Assembly (NCBI GenBank): GCA_025465145.1
Contig: JAODNS010000080.1
Location: 1-20,507, forward strand
Source of the DNA: Frankiales bacterium
GTDB taxonomy: Bacteria; Actinomycetota; Actinomycetes; Mycobacteriales; SCTD01
Length of the DNA stretch: 20,507 bases
Direction: 5' to 3'
This document shows, one piece after another, positions 7,086 to 14,188 of the stretch. A model generated the notes under the pieces. The model was not told where the DNA came from and did no database searches. It saw nothing but the letters and a program-made list of their open reading frames with translations. The translations under genes were made by a program, and so were the position numbers. Each line of letters starts with the position of its first letter. Within the stretch, counting starts at the first letter, position 1.

Positions 7086-7822
7086 TCGAGCAGAGCCCGC
7101 CCGCAGGCCCGGCCGCACGCGAGCGGTCGCTGGTGGAGGCCTTCGTGCTGCTGGCCGACACGCTCGTCGAGGACTACGACGTCGTCGACCTGCTGGACCG
7201 GCTGGTGGTCACCGCTGTCGCCCTGCTCGACGTCACCGCTGCGGGGCTGCTCCTCGACGACCAGCGCGGCAACCTCGCAGTCGTCGCGTCCTCCTCCGAG
7301 GAGACGCGGCTGCTCGAGGTCTTCCAGCTCCAGAGCCAGCAGGGCCCCTGCCTCGACTGCGTCAGCACCGCGTCGCCCGTCAGCAGCGGCGACCTCGCCA
7401 CGGACCTGGCGCGCTGGCCGGTCTTCGTGCCGGCCGCGCAGGAAGCCGGTTTCGGCGCCGTGCTCGCCGTGCCGATGCGGCTGCGAGCGCAGACGATCGG
7501 CGCGCTGAACCTGTTCCAGGCGGAGCCCGTGCTGCCCGCCCCGGAGAACGCCCGGCTCGCGCAGGCACTGGCAGACGTGGCGACCATCGGCATCCTCCAG
7601 CAGCGCTCGGCGCACCGGAGCTCGATGCTCGCCGAGCAGCTGCAGAACGCCCTCAACAGCCGCGTCGGCATCGAGCAGGCGAAGGGTGTGCTCGCCGAGC
7701 GGCGCGGCGTCAGCATGGAGGCTGCCTTCGCGGTGCTGCGCCGGCACGCGCGGGATCGCAACCTCAAGCTGAGCGAGGTCGCGCAGCAGGTCGTACGGGG
7801 ATCAGCCGAGGGGCTCGACTAA
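7082..7822 (+). CDS. GAF-ANTAR regulator, second of a pair
   Basis: The 246-residue protein shares its layout with its upstream neighbour: a GAF domain at about 20-172 with QLQSQQGPCLDCVSTASPV and AVPMRLRAQTIGALNLF, then a canonical ANTAR domain at 184-238 (LQNALNSRVGIEQAKGVLAE, with EAAFAVLRRHARDRNLKLSE). It should bind RNA hairpins and prevent termination. The ATG at 7082 overlaps the upstream stop (ATGA); the same frame is open further 5', but that part overlaps the first gene and is not GAF-like. The TAA stop overlaps the TAG stop of the converging cyclase gene by 4 bases, so there is no room for a terminator between them. The pair could work as a heterodimer, which is an inference. Confidence 0.92.
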   Translation: MIEQSPPAGPAARERSLVEAFVLLADTLVEDYDVVDLLDRLVVTAVALLDVTAAGLLLDDQRGNLAVVASSSEETRLLEVFQLQSQQGPCLDCVSTASPVSSGDLATDLARWPVFVPAAQEAGFGAVLAVPMRLRAQTIGALNLFQAEPVLPAPENARLAQALADVATIGILQQRSAHRSSMLAEQLQNALNSRVGIEQAKGVLAERRGVSMEAAFAVLRRHARDRNLKLSEVAQQVVRGSAEGLD

Positions 7823-8484
7823 CTGCGTCGGGAGGCCCGCTTCGCGTACATCTCCCGGTCCGCCCGGTCGACGACGTCCTCGGCGCAGTCGTCGCGGCGC
7901 AGCTCGGCCAACCCGAAGCTGAGAGCGCGGTCCGGCACCCGCTCGACGAGCCGGAGGTGCATCTCGTCGATGCGGTGCAGGGCGTCGTGCAGGTCGACGC
8001 GGTCGAGCACGCAGACGAACTCGTCGCCCCCGTAGCGGATCACGAGGTCCTCCGCGCGCACACTGGTCCGCAGCGCGGACCCCACCGCACGCAGCAGCTC
8101 GTCCCCCGCCGCGTGCCCGTGCCGGTCGTTGACCTGCTTGAGCCCGTCGACGTCCAGGAAGGCGATCACCAGGCTCCAGCCGGCCAGCTGCGCGTGGTTG
8201 ACCGCCCGCCGCAGCGCCACCATGCCGGGCCAGCGCTGCAGCGCTCCGGTCAGCTCGTCGAGGTCCGCGACGCGCAGGTACGCCGTCGCGCGGGCGAGGT
8301 CGCGCGCCGCCGCGCGGCGGTCGCGTGCTGCCGCGGCACGCTCGCGGCCGGCGTCGACGGTGGACACGTCACCGGCTGAGCGGCGTGGGCTTCCCCGGCG
8401 AGTCAGGTCGAGCACGCGCGGACCGCTGATGTCGGGCACCTCAGAGAGATCTGCCCCGTCACCGCTGACGCTGTCCATCGCCAT
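7819..8484 (-). CDS. Diguanylate cyclase (GGDEF domain), soluble
   Basis: The 221-residue protein makes cyclic di-GMP from two GTP. The GGDEF domain covers about 74-217: DELTGALQR, metal ligand Asp111 in AFLDVDGLKQVNDRHGHAAG, and the active-site loop GGDEF at 152-156 in RYGGDEFVCVL. The inhibitory I-site RxxD is intact (RAED, 143-146, five residues before GGDEF), so product inhibition is expected. Residues 43-66 (GRERAAAARDRRAAARD) look like a coiled-coil dimerisation segment. No sensor or membrane segment is present. ATG 8484 is preferred: AGGTG lies about 6 bases upstream, while the longer open frame is low-complexity Arg/Ala. A second in-frame ATG lies at 8478. Confidence 0.93.
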   Translation of the reverse strand: MAMDSVSGDGADLSEVPDISGPRVLDLTRRGSPRRSAGDVSTVDAGRERAAAARDRRAAARDLARATAYLRVADLDELTGALQRWPGMVALRRAVNHAQLAGWSLVIAFLDVDGLKQVNDRHGHAAGDELLRAVGSALRTSVRAEDLVIRYGGDEFVCVLDRVDLHDALHRIDEMHLRLVERVPDRALSFGLAELRRDDCAEDVVDRADREMYAKRASRRS

Positions 8485-8709
8485 GCCTGCACCTGACGCT
8501 CGCGGGGATGCGCAGGTCCGGACAGCCCGTGCGCGCGATCGTACGCCGCGGGCACGCGCTTGACCACAGGAAGCTCGGCGGTGCCGGGGCAGTCGTCGCG
8601 GCACCCGTCTCGCTCGCTGCCAGCAGACGTGCCGCCCCGCCCGCGGCCGGGACGTGCTGTCCTTCGGGTGGTCCAGCCGGACGAAGACGACGACGAACAG
8701 GGAGCCGAC

Positions 8710-9354
8710 ATGGACCAGCTGCTACGGGTGCAGAACTTCACCGTCTCCACCGACGGCTTCGGCGCCGGCGACGGGCAGAGCATGGAGCGGCCCTTCGGCT
8801 CCGCCGAACCGAGCGAGCTGATGGCGTGGGCGTTCGGCACCGCGAGCTTCCACTACCGCTCCGAGGGCAGCGGTAGCCGAGGGCTGGACGACCACCTCAT
8901 GAGGCTCTACAGCCACAACATCGGCGCGGAGATCATGGGGCGCAACAAGTTCGGTCCGCAGCGAGGACCGTGGCAGGACGAGGAGTGGAAGGGCTGGTGG
9001 GGCGAGGAGCCGCCGTTCCACACCCCGGTGTTCGTCCTGACGCACCACCCGCGGCCGTCCTTCGCTCTCGCCGACACCACGTTCCACTTCGTGTCGGACG
9101 AGCCGGCCGAGGTGCTGTCGGCAGCGAAGACAGCCGCCCAGGGGCAGGACGTGCGCCTGGGCGGCGGAGCGACGAGCATCCGCCAGTTCCTGGATGCCGA
9201 CCTCGTGGACACCCTCCACGTCACGGTGTGCCCGATCGAGCTGGGGTCGGGCAGCCGTCTCTGGCACGCGCCGGCCGAGCTGGACGACCGGTTCCACCGC
9301 GAGGAGGTCCCGAGTCCGAGCGGCGTCGTCCACCACCTGCTGTGGCGGCGCTGA
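8710..9354 (+). CDS. RibD C-terminal/dihydrofolate-reductase-like protein
   Basis: The 214-residue protein resembles stand-alone RibD_C (DHFR-like) reductases: N-terminal strand LLRVQNFTVSTDGFGAG, IMGRNKFGPQRG after the adenosine-binding helix, PVFVLTHHPRPS, and the C-terminal block VRLGGGATSIRQFLDADLVD followed by HVTVCPIELGSGSRLW. This fold binds NAD(P)H and reduces pterin-like or pyrimidine substrates, but many actinobacterial paralogues have no assigned substrate. ATG 8710 has GGAG ending 5 bases before it. It runs divergently from the cyclase across a 225-base gap in which I see no other gene, and ends 8 bases from the stop of a converging small membrane protein. Confidence 0.88.
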   Translation: MDQLLRVQNFTVSTDGFGAGDGQSMERPFGSAEPSELMAWAFGTASFHYRSEGSGSRGLDDHLMRLYSHNIGAEIMGRNKFGPQRGPWQDEEWKGWWGEEPPFHTPVFVLTHHPRPSFALADTTFHFVSDEPAEVLSAAKTAAQGQDVRLGGGATSIRQFLDADLVDTLHVTVCPIELGSGSRLWHAPAELDDRFHREEVPSPSGVVHHLLWRR

Positions 9355-9362
9355 CCGGTCGA

Positions 9363-9623
9363 TCAGTCGGGTCGGCCGGGCGGCGGCGGGTTCTGCGGCC
9401 AGGCAGGCCTCCTCGGCTGCTTCGGCCACAGCACCCCGTACGCCTGCGCCAGCCCGCTGCCGACGGCGAGAGCGACGGAGAGCGGCACAGCGTCCGACGC
9501 GGCGCGGTCCAGCACCACCACGCCGATGAGCATGCCGGTCGCGAACGACAGCGCCATCCCGACCGGCACCGCGAGCCAGCTCGTGGGCCAGTAGCGCAGG
9601 TACCGCCACACGGTGCGCCACAT
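9363..9623 (-). CDS. Small two-helix membrane protein, unknown
   Basis: The 86-residue protein begins MWRTVWRYLRYWPTSWLA, an aromatic and basic stretch suited to the membrane interface. Two hydrophobic helices follow at about 16-39 (LAVPVGMALSFATGMLIGVV) and 45-65, and the tail is proline-rich and cytoplasmic-looking (PKQPRRPAWPQNPPPPGRPD). I do not recognise a family. ATG 9623 lacks a ribosome site. Its 5' end overlaps the start of the divergent gene at 9613 by 11 bases, so one of the two starts may be further inside. Confidence 0.6.
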   Translation of the reverse strand: MWRTVWRYLRYWPTSWLAVPVGMALSFATGMLIGVVVLDRAASDAVPLSVALAVGSGLAQAYGVLWPKQPRRPAWPQNPPPPGRPD

Positions 9624-9945
9624 GGACGAAGCGTCCCACCCAGCTGACGTCCGTGGTGAGCGCCGCGGGGGTCAGGTCAGCCCGAAGGCCGCCGTACCCG
9701 GCCTCTACGTCGGACCCGACAGCGAGCCCGGCCCGCTGCTGCACACGCTCGACGTCGACGGCGAGACCTTCCAGGTCCGCCGCAGCAGGGGCGGCGGGAC
9801 CGACTACGACTGGGTCAGCGGCCGCAACGCGGGCTACGGCTCCGGCTCGAGCGCACCGGCGGACCAGCCGGTGGAGCAGCACGTCGACAGCATCCGCAGC
9901 TTCCTGACGATGATCGACCCGGCAACCGGCTACATCGCCGACTGA
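9613..9945 (+). CDS. Conserved actinobacterial hypothetical protein
   Basis: The frame runs from GTG 9613 (ATG 9622 is an alternative) and gives 110 residues. The conserved-looking core is GLYVGPDSEPGPLLHTLDVD, then FQVRRS, YDWVSGRNAGYGSG, and a C-terminal HVDSIRSFLTMIDPATGYIAD. I recall related small proteins in many actinomycetes without an assigned function. No membrane segment or catalytic motif is visible. TACCGC at 9601-9606 lies 6 bases before the GTG, resembling the leaderless promoter pattern of other genes here. The first 35 residues look less constrained, so the real start might be later, but no in-frame ATG or GTG supports that. Confidence 0.6.
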   Translation: MRHMDEASHPADVRGERRGGQVSPKAAVPGLYVGPDSEPGPLLHTLDVDGETFQVRRSRGGGTDYDWVSGRNAGYGSGSSAPADQPVEQHVDSIRSFLTMIDPATGYIAD

Positions 9946-9952
9946 CCCCGCG

Positions 9953-10219
9953 CTGGCGTCCGCCGTTGACACGGTCTCGACCGCCGCGCACGCTCAGCGC
10001 GTAGACACCTCCCTGCAGCTGCGCCGCTTCCTGTACGAGCAGGCGGCGACGGAGCCGCGCGGGCGACGGAAGATGCTCCGCAAGCAGCTCCGGCTGCTGA
10101 GCAGCACGACCCCGCGACGCGACGACGGACCCGATGCCGGTGGTGTGCGCGACCCGCGGCGGCCGGCGCCGTCAACCGGTCCCGCAGCGGCGCGCGCCGA
10201 TCTGCCGCAGGCGGACTGA
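9953..10219 (+). CDS. Probable small protein with no standard start codon visible
   Basis: This frame has about 90% G/C third positions and reads DTVSTAAHAQRVDTSLQL, RRFLYEQAATEPRGRRK, MLRKQLRLL, then a Pro/Arg/Ala-rich tail, stopping at 10219. The middle looks helical and basic. After the in-frame stop at 9911-9913 there is no ATG or GTG until ATG 10073, which would discard the best-looking part; CTG 9953 is the only early candidate, so the start is uncertain. The next gene begins 3 bases after the stop, which favours a real cistron. Function unknown. Confidence 0.4.
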   Translation: MASAVDTVSTAAHAQRVDTSLQLRRFLYEQAATEPRGRRKMLRKQLRLLSSTTPRRDDGPDAGGVRDPRRPAPSTGPAAARADLPQAD

Positions 10220-10222
10220 TCG

Positions 10223-10426
10223 GTGAGTGCGACCCGGCGCGCCGTGCTCGCACTGCTGGCGCTCGCCGCCGTGCTCGCCGTCGTCCTCGCGCTCGTCGTC
10301 TCCGTCTGGTTCCTGCTGCCGGTCCCGGTGCTGGCGGCGGCCATGTACGCGACCTGGCTCGGGTTGACGCCGGGCCGGTTCGCGGACGCGCTGGACGACG
10401 GCACGGGCAGCGCCTTCCCCCTGTAG
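10223..10426 (+). CDS. Small membrane protein, unknown
   Basis: A 67-residue protein starts at GTG 10223. Residues 7-46 are almost entirely hydrophobic and are broken by PVPV near residue 34, so it probably forms a helical hairpin with a short C-terminal tail ending DALDDGTGSAFPL. It follows the preceding frame by 3 bases and precedes the alcohol dehydrogenase by 74 bases. No family recognised. Confidence 0.55.
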   Translation: MSATRRAVLALLALAAVLAVVLALVVSVWFLLPVPVLAAAMYATWLGLTPGRFADALDDGTGSAFPL

Positions 10427-10500
10427 CGGCGGCGTTTGAGCCGACCCTCCGCGGAAAGCCCGGCCGGACCAGCACTCCCCGTCCGCCGGAAGGGACGCCG

Positions 10501-11649
10501 ATGCGCGCCATGGTCTACCGCGGGCCGTACAAGGTCCGCGTGGAGAACAAGGAGATCCCCCGGATCGAGCACCCGAACGACGCCGTGGTGCGCGTGACGA
10601 TGGGCGCGATCTGCGGATCGGACCTGCACCTGTACCACGGGATGATGCCGGACACCCGGATCGGCCACACGTTCGGCCACGAGTTCATCGGCGTCGTGCA
10701 CGAGGTCGGCTCGTCGGTGCAGAACCTCGCGGTCGGCGACCGGGTGATGGTGCCGTTCAACATCTTCTGCGGCTCGTGCTGGTACTGCGCGCGGGGTCTC
10801 TACAGCAACTGCCACAACGTGAACGCGAACGCCACCGCCGTCGGCGCGATCTACGGCTACAGCCACACGTGCGGCGGCTACGACGGCGGTCAGTCCGAGT
10901 TCGTGCGGGTGCCGTTCGCGGACGTCGGGCCCACGATCATCCCGGACTGGATGAGCGACGAGGACGCGGTGATGCTCACCGACGCCTGCCCCACCGGGTA
11001 CTTCGGCGCGCAGCTCGGCGACATCGCCGAGGGAGACAGCGTCGTGGTGTTCGGCGCGGGCCCGGTCGGGCTGTTCGCGGCGAAGTCGGCCTGGCTCATG
11101 GGTGCCGGCCGGGTCGTCGTGATCGACCACCTGGAGTACCGGCTTGAGAAGGCACGCGAGTTCGCGCACGCCGAGACGTTCAACTTCACCGACTACCCGG
11201 ACATCGTCGTCGAGATGAAGAAGCAGACCGACCACCTCGGTTTCGACGTCGCCATCGACGCGGTGGGCGCGGAGGCGGACGGCAACCTGCTCATGCACGT
11301 GACATCCGCCAAGCTCAAGCTGCAGGGCGGCTCGCCGATCGCGCTCAACTGGGCGATCGACTCGGTGCGCAAGGGCGCCACGGTCTCCGTCGTCGGCGCG
11401 TACGGGCCGATCTTCAGCGCGGTGAAGTTCGGCGACGCGCTGAACAAGGGGCTGACCATCCGGGGCAACCAGTGCCCGGTGAAGCGGCAGTGGCCGCGGC
11501 TGTTCGAGCACGTCCGCAACGGCCACCTGAAGCCGAGCGAGCTGGTCACGCACCGGTTCCCGCTGGAGCACATCGCCGAGGGCTACCACGTGTTCTCGGC
11601 CAAGCTCGACGGGATCATCAAGCCGCTCGTCATCCCCTCCGCGGCCTGA
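10501..11649 (+). CDS. Zinc-dependent alcohol dehydrogenase, formaldehyde-dehydrogenase-like
   Basis: The 382-residue medium-chain dehydrogenase carries catalytic-zinc ligands Cys38 (GAICGSDLH), His60 and Glu61 (GHEF). Four structural-zinc cysteines sit at 90, 93, 96 and 104 in FCGSCWYCARGLYSNC. The Rossmann motif VVVFGAGPVGLFAAKSA is at about 181-197, and Asp209 (VVIDH) at the end of the second strand favours NAD(H) over NADP(H). The length and the insert around GYSHTCGGYDGGQSEF fit the glutathione-independent formaldehyde dehydrogenase-like group, which has broad aldehyde/alcohol substrates, so the true substrate is open. The Shine-Dalgarno sequence GGAAGGGA lies 5 bases before ATG 10501. 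The next gene starts 12 bases after its stop, so they are likely co-transcribed. Confidence 0.93.
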   Translation: MRAMVYRGPYKVRVENKEIPRIEHPNDAVVRVTMGAICGSDLHLYHGMMPDTRIGHTFGHEFIGVVHEVGSSVQNLAVGDRVMVPFNIFCGSCWYCARGLYSNCHNVNANATAVGAIYGYSHTCGGYDGGQSEFVRVPFADVGPTIIPDWMSDEDAVMLTDACPTGYFGAQLGDIAEGDSVVVFGAGPVGLFAAKSAWLMGAGRVVVIDHLEYRLEKAREFAHAETFNFTDYPDIVVEMKKQTDHLGFDVAIDAVGAEADGNLLMHVTSAKLKLQGGSPIALNWAIDSVRKGATVSVVGAYGPIFSAVKFGDALNKGLTIRGNQCPVKRQWPRLFEHVRNGHLKPSELVTHRFPLEHIAEGYHVFSAKLDGIIKPLVIPSAA

Positions 11650-11661
11650 GAGGACGCCGAC

Positions 11662-12246
11662 ATGGACCGCACCCCGCACGCGTACACGCCGCACGACGTC
11701 GCCCGCCGCGAGACGTCGGAGCAGCTGCGCGCCCGCATCCCCGGCTGGGGCGCCGACCTGGACCGGGCTGACCGGCCGCAGTTCCCGGAGCTCTCGCTGC
11801 GCGAGGACCTGACTGGTGCGCGCTGGGAGTTCCCCGAGCGCCAGCCGGGTGGCGAGTCGCGCGAGCGCTCGATCGAGCACGCGTTCGTCACCCCGGTGTT
11901 CGGCACCGCGCAGCCCAGGCGCGGGCTGTCCGGCGCGATCCGCAAGCACGCGTACGCGAAGTACAGTGAGGCGCGCGCCGCGCACTGGCTGATGCTCATT
12001 GCCGCCGACCGCGTCGAGGCGACCGGCGCGCACCTCATGTCGATCGTCAGGCTGCACCCCGACAACCCGATCACCGAGACCGGCATCACGTCCGAGCTCA
12101 CGCGCTCAGGGCTCAGCTCGCGGTTCGGCCGCAAGCGCTCCGACACCAACCACCAGTGGATGGACCCGGTGCTCGTGGCCGGGCCGTTCGTGGCGGCCGC
12201 AGTAGTGGGTGCGAAGGCGCTCGCCCGCGCGCGCCGTACCGACTAG
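11662..12246 (+). CDS. Actinobacterial protein of unknown function paired with the dehydrogenase
   Basis: The 194-residue protein starts at ATG 11662 with GAGAGGA upstream. It contains polar, conserved-looking blocks: TPHDVARRETSEQLRARIPG, REDLTGARWEFPERQP, RSIEHAFVTPVFGTAQP, RGLSGAIRKHAYAKYSE and AAHWLMLIAADRVEATGAHL. A short hydrophobic segment (PVLVAGPFVAAAVVGAKALA) near the C terminus could anchor it to the membrane. I recall homologues next to zinc alcohol dehydrogenases in other actinomycetes, so a role linked to that enzyme is plausible, but no catalytic motif is evident. The TAG stop overlaps the TAG of the converging gene (CTAG). Confidence 0.8.
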   Translation: MDRTPHAYTPHDVARRETSEQLRARIPGWGADLDRADRPQFPELSLREDLTGARWEFPERQPGGESRERSIEHAFVTPVFGTAQPRRGLSGAIRKHAYAKYSEARAAHWLMLIAADRVEATGAHLMSIVRLHPDNPITETGITSELTRSGLSSRFGRKRSDTNHQWMDPVLVAGPFVAAAVVGAKALARARRTD

Positions 12247-12801
12247 ACCCGGCGCTCCTGCGCCGCGGCCAGCAGCGCGAGCCCGACGCCCACCACCACC
12301 AGCGCCAGCACGCCGCGCGGCGGGAACACGTGGTGCCGGTAGAAGGGGACGCACGCGAGGGCGACCACCGCTCCCCCGGCCAGCGCGAGCGGCGACCGAC
12401 CACGCAGCCAGAGCAGCAGACCGGTGAGCAGGCCCGCGACGGCGAGCAGCACGACGCCGAGGTGTCCCAGCCGGTCGCCGATCTCGTACAGGTCGCCGAT
12501 GGGTGGCCGCGGCGCGTTGCGCACCTGCTGCGGGGCGCCGATGCCGGCGATCGCATCGAGCGCGCCGTAGAGGACCGCGTACCCGTACGCCGCGATGCGC
12601 GCGACCCAGCCGAGGAGGGAGCGCTCGGTCCGCAGCAGCCACAGGAACGACCGGCCAGCAGCGGGAACGCGGGCAGCAGCAGCAGGTGCGTCAGCTGCCA
12701 GCGGTCGGCCGTGTCCGGCGTGAGGAACACCGGGTGCGCGAGGCCGAGCGCCGCGATCGCAACGCCGGTGCGGCGACGAGGGGGACGCGACGCGACAGCA
12801 C
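12243..12801 (-). pseudogene. Frameshifted multi-spanning membrane protein
   Basis: Three frames must be joined to read one protein. GTG 12801 begins MLSRRVPLVAAPA; near 12760-12766 the sense passes to a second frame, VAIAALGLAHPVFLTPDTAD and RWQLTHLLLLPAFPLLAG; near 12648-12656 it passes to a third, FLWLLRTERSLLGW, VARIAAYGYAVLYGALDA, ending LLAAAQERRV at the stop. Joined, this is about 185 residues with five or so hydrophobic segments and a conserved-looking GAPQQVRNAPRPPIGDLYEI loop. Both shifts have the sign of one missing base. That means either a recently killed gene or two sequencing deletions. Function unknown. TAGCGT lies 7 bases before the GTG. Confidence 0.7.
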
Positions 12802-12808
12802 GGCGCTG

Positions 12809-12814
12809 ACGCTA
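12809..12814 (-). promoter_or_regulatory. -10-like TAGCGT before GTG 12801
   Basis: On the minus strand TAGCGT is followed by 7 bases and then GTG, with no Shine-Dalgarno sequence. This fits a leaderless transcript and matches the arrangement before the genes at 18833 and 19474. Confidence 0.45.
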
Positions 12815-12821
12815 GGTGCCC

Positions 12822-12848
12822 GCTGCCCCCGCTGCCCCCGCTGCCCCC
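12822..12848. repeat. 9-bp tandem repeat, three perfect copies
   Basis: GCTGCCCCC is repeated at 12822-12830, 12831-12839 and 12840-12848, followed by a degenerate GCCGCACCCC. It sits exactly between the acetamidase stub and the membrane pseudogene, where a deletion junction would be expected. Confidence 0.9.
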
Positions 12849-12861
12849 GCCGCACCCCGGC

Positions 12862-13095
12862 GCCCGGCTCGGCGCCCTTGACGAAGAACGGCCCGGTCTG
12901 CGGGTTGAGGTAGCGCGGGTCGCAGACCTGCGACACCAGGTCCCGGGTCGAGGACACGGCACCGGCGAAGCAGTTCCGCGTCCAGGTGCGGACCGTGGTC
13001 CCCGGTCGCACCTGCTGGACCGGCTGGCCACCTCCGAACGTGTACAGCAGCGTCGACGGGTGCGCGTCCGGGTCGGGGAGGTACGAGAGGTCCAC
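12862..13095 (-). pseudogene. N-terminal stub of acetamidase/formamidase (FmdA family)
   Basis: From GTG 13095 the frame encodes about 78 residues that match the start of FmdA/AmdA-type amidases: DLSYLPDPDAHPSTLLYTFG, GTTVRTWTRNCFAGAV, DLVSQVCDPRYLNPQTGPFF and VKGAEPG. Full family members have some 300 residues or more; here the likeness stops at GAEPG and the frame continues into low-complexity repeats (GQRGQRGQR) and then the neighbouring membrane pseudogene. The catalytic part is therefore absent. The stub itself shows no internal stop or shift, which suggests the loss is recent. A truncated but expressed peptide cannot be excluded. Confidence 0.78.
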
Positions 13096-13119
13096 CGACG
13101 CATGGTGCCCGACTGCGGC

Positions 13120-13125
13120 TAGCGT
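13120..13125 (+). promoter_or_regulatory. -10-like TAGCGT before GTG 13135
   Basis: TAGCGT is followed by 9 bases and GTG, and no Shine-Dalgarno sequence intervenes. It is the same hexamer as before the genes at 12801 and 18833, so a near-leaderless transcript is likely. Confidence 0.45.
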
Positions 13126-13134
13126 CGCCTTCTC

Positions 13135-14142
13135 GTGGCCGCCCTCGCGTACGTCCTCGGAACGCTCATGATCGTGGCGACGGGCGTGGACGTGTTCCGC
13201 ACCGTGCTGCTGCCGTCGTCCTCCGGGGTCGTGAACCGGCTCCTCTCCCGCGGGCTGTGGGCGGCCGCCCGCCGCGCCCCTGGCCGCGTCCGTACCGGCG
13301 CCATGCGCACGAGCGGGCCGCTCTCTGTCGTGCTGACGACCGTCGTGTGGCTGGTGGTCCTCGTCGTCGGCTTCGCGCTGCTGTACCTGCCCGAGGCGGG
13401 TGGCCTCGCGTACTCCTCGGACGCCCGCTTCACCGACCGCGGACTCGGCTCGGCGCTGTACCTGAGCGGCGCCTCGCTGCTCACCCTCGGCTTCGGCGAC
13501 GTGGTCGGGCAGTCTGCGGTCGTCCGGCTGCTGACCGTCGTGGAGGCCGGCTCGGGTCTCGGCGTGCTCACGGCCACGCTCGGCTACCTGCCCGCGATGT
13601 ACACCCTCGTCAGCGAGCTCCGCACGGCGAACCAGGCGGTCGCCGACCTCGGCGCCGACACCCCCGAGGGCGCCGCCGAGCTGCTGGCCATGGACGGAGC
13701 CGCCGTGCTCGAGGCCGTGCGGCGTGACGTCATCGCGGCCCGCCAGCACCTGCAGCGCTTCCCGGTGCTGCACTACTTCCACCCGCAGCACGACGAGTCC
13801 GTGGTGGCCCTCATGCGCGGCGCGACGAGCCTGTGGGTCGCGGGCCACTTCGCCGACGACGAGGGCCAGCCGCTGCACCGGCACCAGAAGGCGCTCGAGA
13901 TGGCGCTGCGCCGGCTCGCGGACGAGCTGCCCCCGCACGGCAGCCGGCCGCGCGCGGGCGCCGAGGGACCGGATGCGCAGGAGCTGTTCGCGCAGGCGCG
14001 CGCGGCGTCGCAGCACCCCGAGGCGGCCGGAGCCGGCGAGGTCAGCGAGGAGTCGTGCGCGCTGCTGACCCGGCTGCACGAGGTGCTGGACGGGTACGCG
14101 AGCCGGCACGAGTACCCGGCAGCGAAGGCCGACCAGGCCTAG
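13135..14142 (+). CDS. Ion-channel-like membrane protein (two-TM K+ channel fold) with cytoplasmic tail
   Basis: The 335-residue protein has a hydrophobic N terminus (1-25), a TM at about 63-85, and a pore-like segment ALYLSGASLLTLGFGDVV at 107-124. There TLGFGD (117-122) occupies the place of the TVGYGD selectivity filter. A following TM runs at about 128-160. This is the arrangement of the Ion_trans_2 family, although the filter departs from the textbook sequence and selectivity is unproven. The remaining 170 residues are soluble, helical and Ala/Glu-rich, with a His-rich patch (LHYFHPQHDESVV), and may regulate gating. It is preceded by TAGCGT rather than a ribosome site. It converges on terC with a 46-base gap holding only a weak inverted repeat (TCACC...GGTGA). 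Confidence 0.82.
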   Translation: MAALAYVLGTLMIVATGVDVFRTVLLPSSSGVVNRLLSRGLWAAARRAPGRVRTGAMRTSGPLSVVLTTVVWLVVLVVGFALLYLPEAGGLAYSSDARFTDRGLGSALYLSGASLLTLGFGDVVGQSAVVRLLTVVEAGSGLGVLTATLGYLPAMYTLVSELRTANQAVADLGADTPEGAAELLAMDGAAVLEAVRRDVIAARQHLQRFPVLHYFHPQHDESVVALMRGATSLWVAGHFADDEGQPLHRHQKALEMALRRLADELPPHGSRPRAGAEGPDAQELFAQARAASQHPEAAGAGEVSEESCALLTRLHEVLDGYASRHEYPAAKADQA

Positions 14143-14188
14143 TTGTTCATCACCGTGTGACCGGGTGACGGCGGACCAGGCAACGCGG

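Noticed and set aside
6461..7822. Extended start for the second GAF-ANTAR protein
   Set aside because: The extension overlaps the first GAF-ANTAR gene and is Arg/Gly low complexity; ATG 7082 with ATGA overlap is better.
12240..12250. Stop-over-stop overlap of convergent genes (also at 7819-7822)
   Set aside because: CTAG and CTAA overlaps are common in compact actinomycete genomes and need no special explanation.
14143..14188. Bidirectional terminator between the channel gene and terC
   Set aside because: Only a 5-bp TCACC/GGTGA stem is visible and no T-run follows on either strand; too weak to annotate.
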